A stretch of DNA of 64,000 nucleotides, from assembly GCA_030684555.1 (NCBI GenBank), contig JAUXVN010000013.1, forward strand, positions 124,001-188,000. Direction: 5' to 3'. The position numbers and the translations under genes are program-made. A model generated the notes under the pieces. It was not told where the DNA came from. It did no database searches and saw only the letters and a program-made list of their open reading frames with translations. This document shows, in pieces, positions 17,167-27,900 of the stretch; positions within the stretch are counted from its first letter, which is position 1, and each line of letters starts with the position of its first letter. Source of the stretch: Ignavibacteria bacterium. Its GTDB lineage: Bacteria; Bacteroidota; Ignavibacteria; Ignavibacteriales; Ignavibacteriaceae.

Positions 17167-19983
17167 TTAAAGTGAGATACCTGAAAAGTTCACTTTTAAT
17201 CCAACTTTAATTAATCGTGGAATACCGAAATTGAAGGGATTTCTTTCGAGCGATTCATAATCATATTTGAAGCCAATACCTCTATCCTGAATTAATTTTT
17301 TACCGTTTTCGGTTGATAAAAATCCTGTAGAATAGGCATCACCAGTAGATTGATAAACTGCAACTGGATTATCGGAATCAAATACGTTTTCTACCCATAA
17401 ATAGGGAGTAATTAATGCTTTTCCAAAAGCAAATGATTTTTCAACTTTTAAATCAACTTTAAATGTTCCGGGACCGTAAGCTGAATTCACATAACCTTTG
17501 GTATTACCCCAGTTGGTTGAACCTTCAAGTAAGCTTTGTGATTCAATAGGGGTATAAGGACGACCACTTGCAAAGTTGATTAAAATATTTGCGCTCGTTA
17601 ATTCAAAGAAACCGAGATCTCCTTTCGGAACGTAAAAATCTACATTAATAACGCCTGTGTGTCGCTGATCAAAATCCAACGGAGCTATAACTTTTGGAAT
17701 TTCGCCGTTTGTGTTTCTGAAAGCAGCGGTAAATGATGAACTTGTAGATGAACCGGTTCCTTCTGCAATTGAATATGTATAATCTGCAGATAAGGAGAAA
17801 TAGCTAATTCTTGATATATCCAATGATAGAGCAACACCTTTAATAGTACCAAAATCGGTATTAGTTGGGGTAATATATCTCAACATTTGACCGCCGGGAG
17901 TTCTATAAAAGAATACAGTAGCAGTATTTACCAATCCTTCGGTATTTTTATAAAATGCAGTAATATTTAAAGATGCTTTATTATCAATAATCTGCCTGAA
18001 ACCAATTTCATACTGTGTTGTTACTTCACTATTCACATGGCCTGTATTCAATCGCCAGTTGTCATCTGTGATCAAGAAATTTAAGTCATAAATAGTTGTA
18101 TACAACTGATCCAAAGATGGCTGTTGAGTGAATTTACCATATTGAGCATGGAAAACTGTACTTTGTGTTACAGGGAATCCTAACCCAATTCTTGGTGAGA
18201 AAAAGACTTCCGATTTCTTTGTAACAAAATCAGCTGCATCATAAGCATTTGGATCACCTTCAGCAAATGGAAGAGAAGGATCCCTTAATATTTCAGCTTT
18301 TGTATCAAAATAATCTAATCTCAAACCAATATTAAGAACCATATCTTCTAATTCAAATCTATCTTGAACATATGCATAAGCAAACATTGGTGTTTTAGCA
18401 GCATAATCACCGTCATCAACTTTGGTTCTTCCGGTAATATCATAACCAAAAGCTGTAGGTTGTAAACGACGATATTTTTCTTCTATAGGCAAATTTCTTA
18501 TATTATCAGCAGATAAACCACGTGGTCCAATCGAAAATAATCTAACTGTGTTTGTATTGAAACCGCCACCGAATTCCATTAGATGATCCATCAACTGAGC
18601 TGTTAAATCTGCATCTACAGTAAGAGTATTATTATTTCTTTTTGAGTATGCGTTATTAACTCTACCATTCTTAGCGAAAATCCCATACTCATCAAAAGGA
18701 ATGATTCCACCATTATTTGGCAAAGTAATTCCGATTTGTGCATTTAGGACACTATCGCCGTACCCATCAAGGTTATCAAACCAAACACCATCGCCGGATT
18801 CTTGATTAAAAACTCTATAACCAACATTCAAATTCCAGAAAGCATTGTTGCTTATATTCTGTGATAATTTACCACTTAAAGAAAGGTTATCTCTTTTGGT
18901 TAATGGATTATGAGCAGAGTTAGCTTTTGCATATGAATGAACATATCCTTTTGCATCACGGTTATTAAAATTAGCACCTAATCTTAATGCAAAGTCACCC
19001 AAAATGTGGGTGGTTCTTGCTGTTAAACGCCATACTGAAGATTCCAAATCTCTCTTTTTATCACTCTGATAACCGATGGACTGAAATTCATTTCCAATAG
19101 CTCTTGGGTTATTATCAGCATTCCATCCTCTTTCACCTGAAAGGAAAAATGTATGATTACTAACACCAGGAATGAAGGGACCGCTTAAGTTCATGGTATA
19201 AAGATTATAACCAAAATCATCTGTGAATGAAGAAGAAATAACATCAACAAATAAACCATATAATGGTGAACCTGATTTAGTTGTGACATTAACAATACCC
19301 GATTGGGCTTGTCCATATTTTGCTTCATAACCACCGATTTGGAAAGACAGCTGATCAATCGCCGAGTTACTAACCTGAGAATAGTTGGCACCGGTGTAGA
19401 CATCGTTTTGAGGCACACCGTCAACTATATAAAGAACTTCTCCTCCACGACCACCGCGAACGTTTATAGTTGCATTACCGTCGGCGCCACCGCTACCTTC
19501 TGATTTAACAACTCCCGCCTGTAATGCAGCTAAGTTCTCAACTCCTTTTACAGGGAGTCTGTTAATTTCATCAGCATCAATAATTTTTGTGGTGCCAGTT
19601 GATTTTGCTTCAAAAAATTTGCGTCCTTCGACAACAATTTCAGGAAGTGTAAAATCTGTACTTAATTCAATATTTAACTCATAAGTAATACCGGGTACAA
19701 TACGAACATTAGCTATCGTTTTAGGTGCATAACCTACATAACTAATTTTTACATCGTAATTACCGGGTGTAATATTAAGAATAAAATACTCACCGGAAAT
19801 GTCTGTTGCAGTTCCGAGTGTAGTATTTACCAACAACAAATTCGCCCCTATTAAAGGCTCTCTTGTATCAGCATCAGTTACTTTACCACTCAATTTACCA
19901 ACACCGGTCTGTGCAAAACCGGGTACAGCAAATACGAATAAAAGTAAAAGATTTATCAGATAAAATGAAACATTTCTTTTCAT
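17167..19983 (-). CDS. TonB-dependent receptor with carboxypeptidase-regulatory-like domain
   Basis: A 938-residue outer membrane receptor for an unknown ligand. The signal peptide (1-24) is followed by a beta-sandwich domain (GKLSGKVTDADTREPLIGAN, about 29-110), a plug domain (VEGRKFFEAKSTGTTKIID with NVRGGRGGEVLYIVDG, about 115-235), and a long beta-barrel ending in LIKVGLKVNFSGISL. It is SusC-like in domain order, but no SusD gene is adjacent. A GGTGGAGAAGAG ribosome-binding region precedes the start. It heads the envelope operon with the 1187-residue protein and the PorV-like protein. Confidence 0.93.
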   Translation of the reverse strand: MKRNVSFYLINLLLLFVFAVPGFAQTGVGKLSGKVTDADTREPLIGANLLLVNTTLGTATDISGEYFILNITPGNYDVKISYVGYAPKTIANVRIVPGITYELNIELSTDFTLPEIVVEGRKFFEAKSTGTTKIIDADEINRLPVKGVENLAALQAGVVKSEGSGGADGNATINVRGGRGGEVLYIVDGVPQNDVYTGANYSQVSNSAIDQLSFQIGGYEAKYGQAQSGIVNVTTKSGSPLYGLFVDVISSSFTDDFGYNLYTMNLSGPFIPGVSNHTFFLSGERGWNADNNPRAIGNEFQSIGYQSDKKRDLESSVWRLTARTTHILGDFALRLGANFNNRDAKGYVHSYAKANSAHNPLTKRDNLSLSGKLSQNISNNAFWNLNVGYRVFNQESGDGVWFDNLDGYGDSVLNAQIGITLPNNGGIIPFDEYGIFAKNGRVNNAYSKRNNNTLTVDADLTAQLMDHLMEFGGGFNTNTVRLFSIGPRGLSADNIRNLPIEEKYRRLQPTAFGYDITGRTKVDDGDYAAKTPMFAYAYVQDRFELEDMVLNIGLRLDYFDTKAEILRDPSLPFAEGDPNAYDAADFVTKKSEVFFSPRIGLGFPVTQSTVFHAQYGKFTQQPSLDQLYTTIYDLNFLITDDNWRLNTGHVNSEVTTQYEIGFRQIIDNKASLNITAFYKNTEGLVNTATVFFYRTPGGQMLRYITPTNTDFGTIKGVALSLDISRISYFSLSADYTYSIAEGTGSSTSSSFTAAFRNTNGEIPKVIAPLDFDQRHTGVINVDFYVPKGDLGFFELTSANILINFASGRPYTPIESQSLLEGSTNWGNTKGYVNSAYGPGTFKVDLKVEKSFAFGKALITPYLWVENVFDSDNPVAVYQSTGDAYSTGFLSTENGKKLIQDRGIGFKYDYESLERNPFNFGIPRLIKVGLKVNFSGISL

Positions 19984-20083
19984 CTCTTCTCCACCATGTT
20001 AATTAATTTGATAAATTTCTGTTTAGTCTGAAGAGAAATTTACTATTGATACATTTATATAATTCAAGTTTACTATAAATAGG

Positions 20084-20116
20084 GACGGATTCCGTTTTCA
20101 GGAATCCGCCCTAATA
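20084..20116 (-). terminator. Hairpin downstream of the T9SS cargo gene
   Basis: An inverted repeat GGCGGATTCC / GGAATCCGTCC (one G-T pair) around a TGAAAAC loop, about 20 bases after the stop of the 20138-21913 gene. No strong T-run follows; it probably acts as a weak terminator or 3' protector between this gene and the receptor operon. Confidence 0.65.
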
Positions 20117-20137
20117 AAAGAGATCATTAAAGCGAGA

Positions 20138-21913
20138 TTACTTCATTAACATCATTTTTTTCGATGAGGTAAAGTTTCCTGCTTTAATTGTATAGATATA
20201 AAGACCGGAAGCTAAATCGCCAGCATCGAATGATACATGATGATTTCCGGCATCTTTTGTTGAGTTTACTAAGGTCATAACTTCGCGTCCAAGAACATCA
20301 AAAACTTTCAAAGATACATTACTTTTTTCAGTAATTGTAAAATTGATTGTAGTTGTTGGGTTGAACGGATTTGGATAATTTTGTCCAAGTTCAAAGCTAA
20401 TTAAATTATCACCATCATAAATTGAATTGGGTAACTCAACTTTTATTGGTGCAACATAAAATACAGTAGGGCCTACAGTATTGATTGCAGGTCCATCATT
20501 CCCAGCTTCATACCAATAACCAACAAATGCTGTTAGTTCATTAGCAACTGCATCGAGTTTAAGTGTTGGAGCTAAGTGAATACCACACTCATTGATGTTA
20601 GGTGAATTTGTAATGTTAACCGGGGTTGACCATTCACCATCTAATTTCCTCCATGAATAGAAAATATCAGCAACAGTATCTGCTGGTGAAGCCGGTGCAC
20701 TCCAAGCAGTAAATAAATACTCCTTTGATTTATCCATACCAAGATAATGTGAGGGACCCATTTGACCAAGTGATGCTGCATTATTTGAAGTAAACCATGC
20801 ACCAAAGAAATTATCAGGAATTGACTCTAAGACGATTTTTGCATCCCAGCCACTTGCAGTTTCAAATAATTCTACAATAGAATTTTTGTTAGCCACATTG
20901 GTATCTGAAACAGCAATCATCATGTGAACATAACCATCTTTATCTACATTAATATCAGCTTCATACTGAACATATATATCACCTTTTATAAAATCAAATA
21001 GTCTTTGGTAACTTTGCAATGCCGGAATAGTTCTGAAATCAGCTACATGTGTTGTATAAGTTGCAAAATCATCAGAAGATTTAAAATAACCTGGATACCA
21101 ACCGGAACTAATTGGATTATTGGCATCAGGATCAGGGTATGTACCAAGAACTCCATAATAATGTGTTCCGTTATGATAAGCTCCACCCATTGTTATATTA
21201 CCACCATCATCAAAAGCTGAAGATGGGATTGTTGTTTTATTAATAGTCTGAAAATCTTCTGTAACAAAGATATCGATTGCTGCATCTGTACCATTATCTG
21301 AAGCCCACACGAATTTAGTATCACTAGTCCAGCATGGTACATGTGAACTATATGCCGGAGGACCCTGGTTAATAGCATAGAAATTTGGATTTTGCGTATC
21401 GCCCAATGGTTGAGCCGCGCCATAACCTAAGTACCCAAAAGCACTAGGAGTCAATTGAGGCCATGAGAATAATCCTGTGGTAGCATCAAGTCCACCACCC
21501 GAATTCTGAATTGCCATGCTTGGATAACGAGCTGCCAAATCAGCGTTATTAATAGCAGCAATTCTATTCCAACCGGCTCCGCCATCAGTTGATATACTGT
21601 ACCATAATTGACCACTACCTAAAGAAAAAGTCGTTCTACCACGGTAAACTACAGCAACCACATCCGCATCGGGATCATAAGCTATTGGATTAAGTGAGGC
21701 AATTGCAGGTCCATAAGCATTTGCCATAGTGTCAACCGCTACCCACGGTGCAGAAACTGTACCATCACCAACTTTAACTTGTGTAAAAGTTTCGGTGGTT
21801 GAACTTGGTTCATTGAAAAAAATAGGTGCTTTTTTAGCAACTCTTTCCTGAGCATTTATAAGAACAGGAACTAGTACTAAAACCAACACCATTGTAGAGA
21901 GTCTTTTTAGCAT
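20138..21913 (-). CDS. T9SS type A sorting domain protein (BNR-like)
   Basis: A 591-residue secreted protein. The signal peptide (MLKRLSTMVLVLVLVPVLINAQ) is followed by a sialidase-like propeller region with GQLWYSISTDGGAGW near residue 80 and YSWRKLDGEWSTPVNIT near residue 415. The C-terminal 80 residues are a textbook sorting domain: LGQNYPNPFNPTTTINF, then VSLKVFDVLGREVMTLV, SGLYIYTI and KKMMLMK. The substrate is unknown; no sialidase arginine triad was verified. AAAGGAGTG lies 6 bases upstream of the ATG. It is a single-gene unit flanked by its own hairpin. Confidence 0.87.
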   Translation of the reverse strand: MLKRLSTMVLVLVLVPVLINAQERVAKKAPIFFNEPSSTTETFTQVKVGDGTVSAPWVAVDTMANAYGPAIASLNPIAYDPDADVVAVVYRGRTTFSLGSGQLWYSISTDGGAGWNRIAAINNADLAARYPSMAIQNSGGGLDATTGLFSWPQLTPSAFGYLGYGAAQPLGDTQNPNFYAINQGPPAYSSHVPCWTSDTKFVWASDNGTDAAIDIFVTEDFQTINKTTIPSSAFDDGGNITMGGAYHNGTHYYGVLGTYPDPDANNPISSGWYPGYFKSSDDFATYTTHVADFRTIPALQSYQRLFDFIKGDIYVQYEADINVDKDGYVHMMIAVSDTNVANKNSIVELFETASGWDAKIVLESIPDNFFGAWFTSNNAASLGQMGPSHYLGMDKSKEYLFTAWSAPASPADTVADIFYSWRKLDGEWSTPVNITNSPNINECGIHLAPTLKLDAVANELTAFVGYWYEAGNDGPAINTVGPTVFYVAPIKVELPNSIYDGDNLISFELGQNYPNPFNPTTTINFTITEKSNVSLKVFDVLGREVMTLVNSTKDAGNHHVSFDAGDLASGLYIYTIKAGNFTSSKKMMLMK

Positions 21914-22100
21914 AATGCACTCCTTTTGTTGTATGATATGAGATATTGATTAAATAAGTAACTTTTAATCTTGCCTTGTAAAATAAAGATAAATCTAAGA
22001 TAAACAAATATTATTCGTCACAATTTACAAACTCTTAGAATCTTCTAAACAAACAATAAAGATTTTTTTGTTATTTGTCAAGAAGTTTTTTTTATCTATA

Positions 22101-23684
22101 CTAAATTTTAACCGCATAAATATTGTTTACACCGCTTATCGAAGAAATTTTAGAAATCGTATTTTTGTCGATAACACTGTCAACATTGATTACGGTGATT
22201 GCTTCTTGACCGATTCCTTTTCTTCCTAAAGATAGTCCGGCAATATTTATCTGATTATCTGAAAGTACTTTTCCAACAGTTGCCAACACACCTGGCTTAT
22301 CAATGTTAGAGTAAAAAAGTAAATTTCCTTCAGGTTTAATTTCAATTCTAAAATTGTTAATTGAAACAACCCTTATATCATTGTTCCCGAATACAGTACC
22401 GCTTAACGAATAACTGTTTTTATCTGAGTTTAAAATAACAGTAAATAAATTTTTATAATCTGTAACTTCACCTGAAATTTTTTCATCAACAATCAAACCC
22501 ATTTCCTTAGCAAGTAAAGCAGAGTTAACAAGATTAACAGAGTCGGGAATTAATTTTGATAAAAATCCTTTTAAAAATGCTGAGACTAATAATCCGTTTG
22601 ATGAATTTAATAATTCACCAGAATATTGGATTGAGATTTTTTTAATTTTTTCTTTAGTTAATTGTGATTGAAGAGTCCCCATATTTTCGGCAAGCTTAAC
22701 ATAGGGGGCTAACTCCTTATTCCCTATTGCTTCAATAGCAGAAGCATTAACGGCACCTCGAACAATTTTATTTTTAAAGAGATCAACAATTTCTTCTGCT
22801 ATTTGAACAGCAACTTTTTCCTGCGCCTCTTCAGTAGATGCACCCAAATGCGGAGTTGTAACAACTTTAGGATGTTGTATTAATCCACCTGAAAAATCGG
22901 GCGGTTCTTGTTCGTATACATCAAAAGCTGCTGCAGAAACTTTTCCTGATTCCAATGCTTTCAGAATTGCAACCTCATCAATAATTCCACCGCGGGCACA
23001 ATTAATTATTTTAACACCGTCTTTACACAAAGCTAAAGTTTCTTCAGAAATAAGATGGTGTGTATCTTCGTTGTAAGGAACATGAACCGTTATAATATCT
23101 GATCTCTCAAATAATTTAGATATATCTAACAATTCGATATCCATTTTTTCGGCAGCTATTTCAGAAAAGACAGGATCAAAACCAACAATCGACATTCCGA
23201 ATCCCTGCGCACGTAAGGCAACTTCCCTTCCGATTTTCCCGAGCCCAATGACTCCGAGAGTTTTACCGAACACTTCAGTTCCTTGAAATTTTTTGCGTTC
23301 CCATTTACCGGATTTAATAGAAGAATCAGCTTGTGGAATATTTCTGCACATTGAGAGCATCAATGACATTGTATGTTCGGCAGTAGAGATTGTATTTCCA
23401 CCGGGAGTATTTAAGACGATAATACCTTTACGTGTTGCGGCTTCTGTATCTATATTATCAACACCGCTGCCTGCTCTTCCGATAACTTCCATCTGATCCA
23501 TATCTTGAATCAAATCTGCAGTAACCTTTGTATCACTCCTAACGACCAAACCGTGATAAAGTCCAATAACTTTTACAATTTGGTCTGGTTTCATTCCCGG
23601 TTTATAATTGACTTCAAATCCTGCAGAAGTTAAAACATCGACACATTTTTTATCTACCGAATCAGTAATAAGAATTTTTTTCAT
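22101..23684 (-). CDS. serA: D-3-phosphoglycerate dehydrogenase
   Basis: First enzyme of serine synthesis, oxidising 3-phosphoglycerate to 3-phosphohydroxypyruvate with NAD+. The 527-residue long form is complete: N-terminal substrate domain, Rossmann motif GLGKIGREVA near residue 150, catalytic Arg in NCARGGIIDE, the Glu in YEQEPP, His in TPHLGASTEEAQ, an intervening domain (340-450) and a C-terminal ACT domain (NIDKPGVLATVGKVLSDNQINIAGLSLGR region), which usually binds serine for feedback. It lies 13 bases downstream of trxA. Confidence 0.98.
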   Translation of the reverse strand: MKKILITDSVDKKCVDVLTSAGFEVNYKPGMKPDQIVKVIGLYHGLVVRSDTKVTADLIQDMDQMEVIGRAGSGVDNIDTEAATRKGIIVLNTPGGNTISTAEHTMSLMLSMCRNIPQADSSIKSGKWERKKFQGTEVFGKTLGVIGLGKIGREVALRAQGFGMSIVGFDPVFSEIAAEKMDIELLDISKLFERSDIITVHVPYNEDTHHLISEETLALCKDGVKIINCARGGIIDEVAILKALESGKVSAAAFDVYEQEPPDFSGGLIQHPKVVTTPHLGASTEEAQEKVAVQIAEEIVDLFKNKIVRGAVNASAIEAIGNKELAPYVKLAENMGTLQSQLTKEKIKKISIQYSGELLNSSNGLLVSAFLKGFLSKLIPDSVNLVNSALLAKEMGLIVDEKISGEVTDYKNLFTVILNSDKNSYSLSGTVFGNNDIRVVSINNFRIEIKPEGNLLFYSNIDKPGVLATVGKVLSDNQINIAGLSLGRKGIGQEAITVINVDSVIDKNTISKISSISGVNNIYAVKI

Positions 23685-23697
23685 TTAGTTTAAACGC

Positions 23698-24021
23698 TTA
23701 TCCTAAAACTGTATTAATACGTTGTACGATTTGAGTTTTCGGTAACGCACCAATAATAGTATCAACTACATGACCACCTTGAAATATTAGGAGAGTCGGA
23801 ATGCTTCTTACGCCATACTTAATTGCAGCTTGTTGATTATTATCAACATCAAGTTTTCCGATTTTCACTTTCCCGGCAAATTCTTTTGCAAGGTCTTCAA
23901 CAATGGGAGCAATCATTCGGCATGGTCCACACCAGACTGCCCAAAAATCAACTAATACCGGAGTATCTGATTTTAAAACTTCCGTTTCAAAATTACTATC
24001 TGTAAATTCAATTGGTTTCAT
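23698..24021 (-). CDS. trxA: Thioredoxin
   Basis: Cytoplasmic disulfide reductase of 107 residues. The active site WCGPC is in VDFWAVWCGPCRMIAPIVEDL, and the cis-proline loop is GVRSIPTLLIF. Length and motifs are normal and there is no signal peptide. It sits between an SDR gene (20 bases upstream) and serA (13 bases downstream) on the same strand, and is likely co-transcribed with both. Confidence 0.97.
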   Translation of the reverse strand: MKPIEFTDSNFETEVLKSDTPVLVDFWAVWCGPCRMIAPIVEDLAKEFAGKVKIGKLDVDNNQQAAIKYGVRSIPTLLIFQGGHVVDTIIGALPKTQIVQRINTVLG

Positions 24022-24041
24022 CTTTATACCTTAATTATTTT

Positions 24042-24884
24042 TTATACATTTAATGAATTATCTGAAGGGACACGCTGCCCAACATACGAAACAACATCTT
24101 CACCACCATCAGCATTTATAACACCGCCGGAAATCCATTCGCCGCCATCCATACATAAAAGAGAAATTACTTTGGCAACATCTTTTGGAGTGGTCAAGCG
24201 GTTACGTGGATTTTTTCTTCTTGCAACTTCAATCATTTCCGGGTTCCCGGGAATTTTCCTTAATGCAGGTGTATCTGTAACACCAGCCATAATTGCGTTT
24301 ACTGCAATTTCCATGTCTCCAAGTTCGGCAGATAATTGTCGGCAGTGAGATTCAAGTGCGGATTTGGCTGCCGATACTGCTCCATAATAAGGGATTGAAG
24401 AGTTCCCACCGGAACTTGTCATTGCAAAAATTCTTGCTTTATGAACAAGGAATTCTCTGATAAATAAATCCTGCGTCCAATATACTAAAGAGTTTGCCAT
24501 TACATCTATAGTCATTTCCATTTGTGCTTTATTTAATGGTAACTCCCCTTTTTTAGGGATAAACGGTTTTAAAGTTCCAAAAGCTAAAGAATGCATCAAC
24601 ACCTTAACTTGCGGTTTACCTTCAGGAAGGTTTTCAAATTCATTTAATATTTCAGTTCGTTTTTGCTCATCAGCCGCATTCACATTATAAAAAATTGCTT
24701 TAACACCGAGAGAAGTTATTTCACTTTTTATTCGATCAACATTATGCATCGTAGCCTGACGATCAAGGTGCACGCCAACAATATTGTAACCGTCTGCTGC
24801 TAATCGTAAAGCAGTGGCTTCACCAAATCCTGATGAGGCTCCTAAAATGACAGCCCAATATTTTCCATGCTCATGATTGTTCAT
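24042..24884 (-). CDS. SDR family oxidoreductase, FabL-like enoyl-ACP reductase candidate
   Basis: A 280-residue short-chain dehydrogenase. The cofactor motif is GASSGFGEATALRLA (about 15-29). The catalytic tyrosine and lysine are spaced Y-x6-K in YYGAVSAAK instead of the usual Y-x3-K, a feature of enoyl-ACP reductases. The C-terminal part (GVTDTPALRKIPGN, NPRNRLTTPKDVAKV, GGVINADGGEDV) resembles FabL. It probably reduces enoyl-ACP in fatty acid synthesis, but a different enone substrate is possible. It is longer than FabL by about 30 residues, mainly before LMHSLAFG. Confidence 0.78.
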   Translation of the reverse strand: MNNHEHGKYWAVILGASSGFGEATALRLAADGYNIVGVHLDRQATMHNVDRIKSEITSLGVKAIFYNVNAADEQKRTEILNEFENLPEGKPQVKVLMHSLAFGTLKPFIPKKGELPLNKAQMEMTIDVMANSLVYWTQDLFIREFLVHKARIFAMTSSGGNSSIPYYGAVSAAKSALESHCRQLSAELGDMEIAVNAIMAGVTDTPALRKIPGNPEMIEVARRKNPRNRLTTPKDVAKVISLLCMDGGEWISGGVINADGGEDVVSYVGQRVPSDNSLNV

Positions 24885-24994
24885 ATATCCTCTTGCTTCT
24901 TTAATATTAATTATTTTGGGGTCGAATAATACAAAATTGAAAAATGCTATACAAGAATGTTAATTTTAATTGAAATAATTTTTAACCTCAAAAT

Positions 24995-27900
24995 TTATCT
25001 TCCAAGAAGTACAACAGACTCTTCACCAAGTAAATTTTGAACTACAGAAATAAGTTTTGCGGACGGATCAATTCGGAATTGTTTTAAAATGAATAAATCC
25101 CGCCCTTTAATTACATTCAAAACTTCTAACATTACAGGGAAATTCCCTTGATGTTTATTGAGTAATTCCTTTAATGGCCGAACGACCTCTTCATTATATT
25201 TTTCTTTATCGATAATTATTTTGACATACTTTGTAAATCGTTCTTTAACTTTTTCGATTGGAATAATTTCATCAACATGTACTTTTACGGCATCACCGCT
25301 GCTTTCAGTTTTTCCTAAAAGAAGTATGGCAGATTCTTCTTTTACATACTCTCCAAATTTTTCATAAACCGATGCAAACATCAAACACTCACACGAACCG
25401 GTAAAATCATCAAGATTAAAAAACGCCATCGTTTTCCCTTTTTTATCAATCTTAGTTGATAAATCAGTTATTACTCCGACTGCACGAACCGAATCAAGTT
25501 TTTCCATCTCTTCAGTTTCACCAAGATGAATAGTGGCAAATGACCTATGTTCAAGTTCATATTTTCTTAATGGATGTCCCGTAACATAGAAACCTATTAC
25601 AACTCTTTCGTGTGAAAGTCTTTCTTTTTCAGTCCAATCAGTAACTGTTGGTAATTCTGGTTCTTCAATGAGTTGGTCATCTTCTCCGTTTCCAAAAAGA
25701 CTGTTGGTGTTTTTTGATTTATATGATTGTGCTTTTGAACCAAAGGATAATGCAGCCTCAACTGATTCGAACAATAATTTTCTGTTTTTGTTTATTGAAT
25801 CAAATGCACCGGCTAAAATTAATCCTTCAAGAGTTCGTTTATTAACAACACGTGTTTCCATGTTAATGCAAAAATCAAAAATGGATGTAAAATCCCTGCC
25901 AAGAATTTCCTTCTTCTTAATAATTTCTTCAACCGCAGAGACGCCTACATTTTTTATTGCTGATAAACCGAACCTTATTTTCTTTTTTTCTACATCGAAA
26001 AAGAGAGTTGGTTTATTAATGTTTGGAGGGAGAACTTGTATGTGAAGTTTTCTACAGTCTTCCAAAAAATTTGCAACTTTAGTTTTATTGCCAAACTCAT
26101 TTGTTAAATTTGCGGCAAGGAACTCAGCAGTGTAATGGGCTTTCAAATATGCTGTTTGATAAGCAACAACAGAATATGCAACAGAATGACTTTTATTAAA
26201 ACCGTAATTTGCGAACTTGTCAATCCCCTCAAAAATTTCAGCAGCTATTTTTGCAGGAATTCCATTCTTTACTGCACCATCAACAAAGAACTTTTGCTGT
26301 TCACGCATAGCTTTAAGATCTTTTTTCCCCATCGCCCGGCGTAAAATATCCGCTTCTGCAAGTGTCATTCCCGCAACTTTATTTGCAATTTGAATTACCT
26401 GCTCTTGATAAACAATAATTCCGTAAGTCTCTTTAAGAATCGGTTCAAGCACCAGATGGAGATACTTAATTTCTTTTCTTCCGAATTTACGGTCAATAAA
26501 ATCATCAATAAACTCCATAGGACCGGGTCGATAAAGAGCATTCATCGCAGAAAGATCACTGATAGAATTTGGTCTTAATTTTTTAAGATATTCCCGCATT
26601 GGGGGAGATTCAAACTGGAACACTCCGGTAGTTTGTCCTTTAGAAAAAAGCTGATACGTTTTTGAATCATCCAACGGAATATTATCAATATCAATTTCTA
26701 CATTATGATTTTTCTTGATTAACTTTAATGTATCTTTAATTATTGTTAAAGTACGTAATCCTAGAAAATCCATCTTTAACAGACCGGCGTTTTCTAATTC
26801 TTTCATATTGAATTGAGTAACAATTTCAGTCTGCTGTGAAGCAGTTGCAAGTGGAACGAAATTACTTACATCGCCGGGGGCAATAACAACACCGGCTGCA
26901 TGTTTAGAGGCATTTCTGTTCATTCCTTCAAGGACTTTAGCATATTTTATTAGTTTACGAATCGTATCATCCTTTGATTCTTTAACCCATTTTAATTCTG
27001 CTACTTCACTCAAGGCTTCATCAATAGTGTAAACTTTCCCGAATTTTGACGGGATGAACTTTGTAATATTATTGACAGTAGGTATCGGAATTTTCAGAAC
27101 TCTTGCCACATCCTTTAATACCGCTCTTGAGGATAAACGATTAAAAGTGATTATCTGACTAACGCATTCGGAACCGTATCTTTTCTTTACATACTCAATT
27201 ACTTCACCTCGTTGATCGTCTGCAAAATCAACATCAATATCGGGCATTGATTTTCTTGCCGGATTTAAGAACCGTTCAAACAGCAAGTTATATTTTAAGG
27301 GATCAATATTGGTTATCCCGAGTGTATAAGCTACAAGGCTGCCTGCAGCACTTCCTCTTCCGGGTCCCACCGGAATTCCCATTTTTTTTGCCGCATTAAT
27401 AAAATCCTGGGTAATTAAAAAATATCCGGAGAAACCCATTTCTTTTATGGTCTTAACTTCAAAATTAAACCGCTCTTCAATTTCATTTGTAATTGATGAA
27501 AACTTTTTGTGCAATCCTTCACGTGCAAGTAATTCGAAATAATCATCTAAAGTTTTTGCAGAAGAATCGTCAGGTATTGGAAATACAGGGAAATGATGCC
27601 CTTCAAAATCCAAACTAAGATTTATCTTCTCTTCAATCTCAAGTGTATTTTCGATTGCTCCTTTATAATTCTTAAATAGATTAATCATTTCATCTTGAGA
27701 TTTAAAATAAATCTCATCGGTACCATAACGAAGATTGTTATAGTCAGCTTCACCTGTTTTATCTGAAAGGAGAAGTAGAATATTATGTGCTATCGCATCT
27801 TCTTTGTTAATATAGTGGCAGTCATTTGTGGCAACTAATTTAATTCCGAGTTCTTTCGAAAGCTGAGGCATTCCCTCTAACATTGCTTTTTCAGCTTCCA

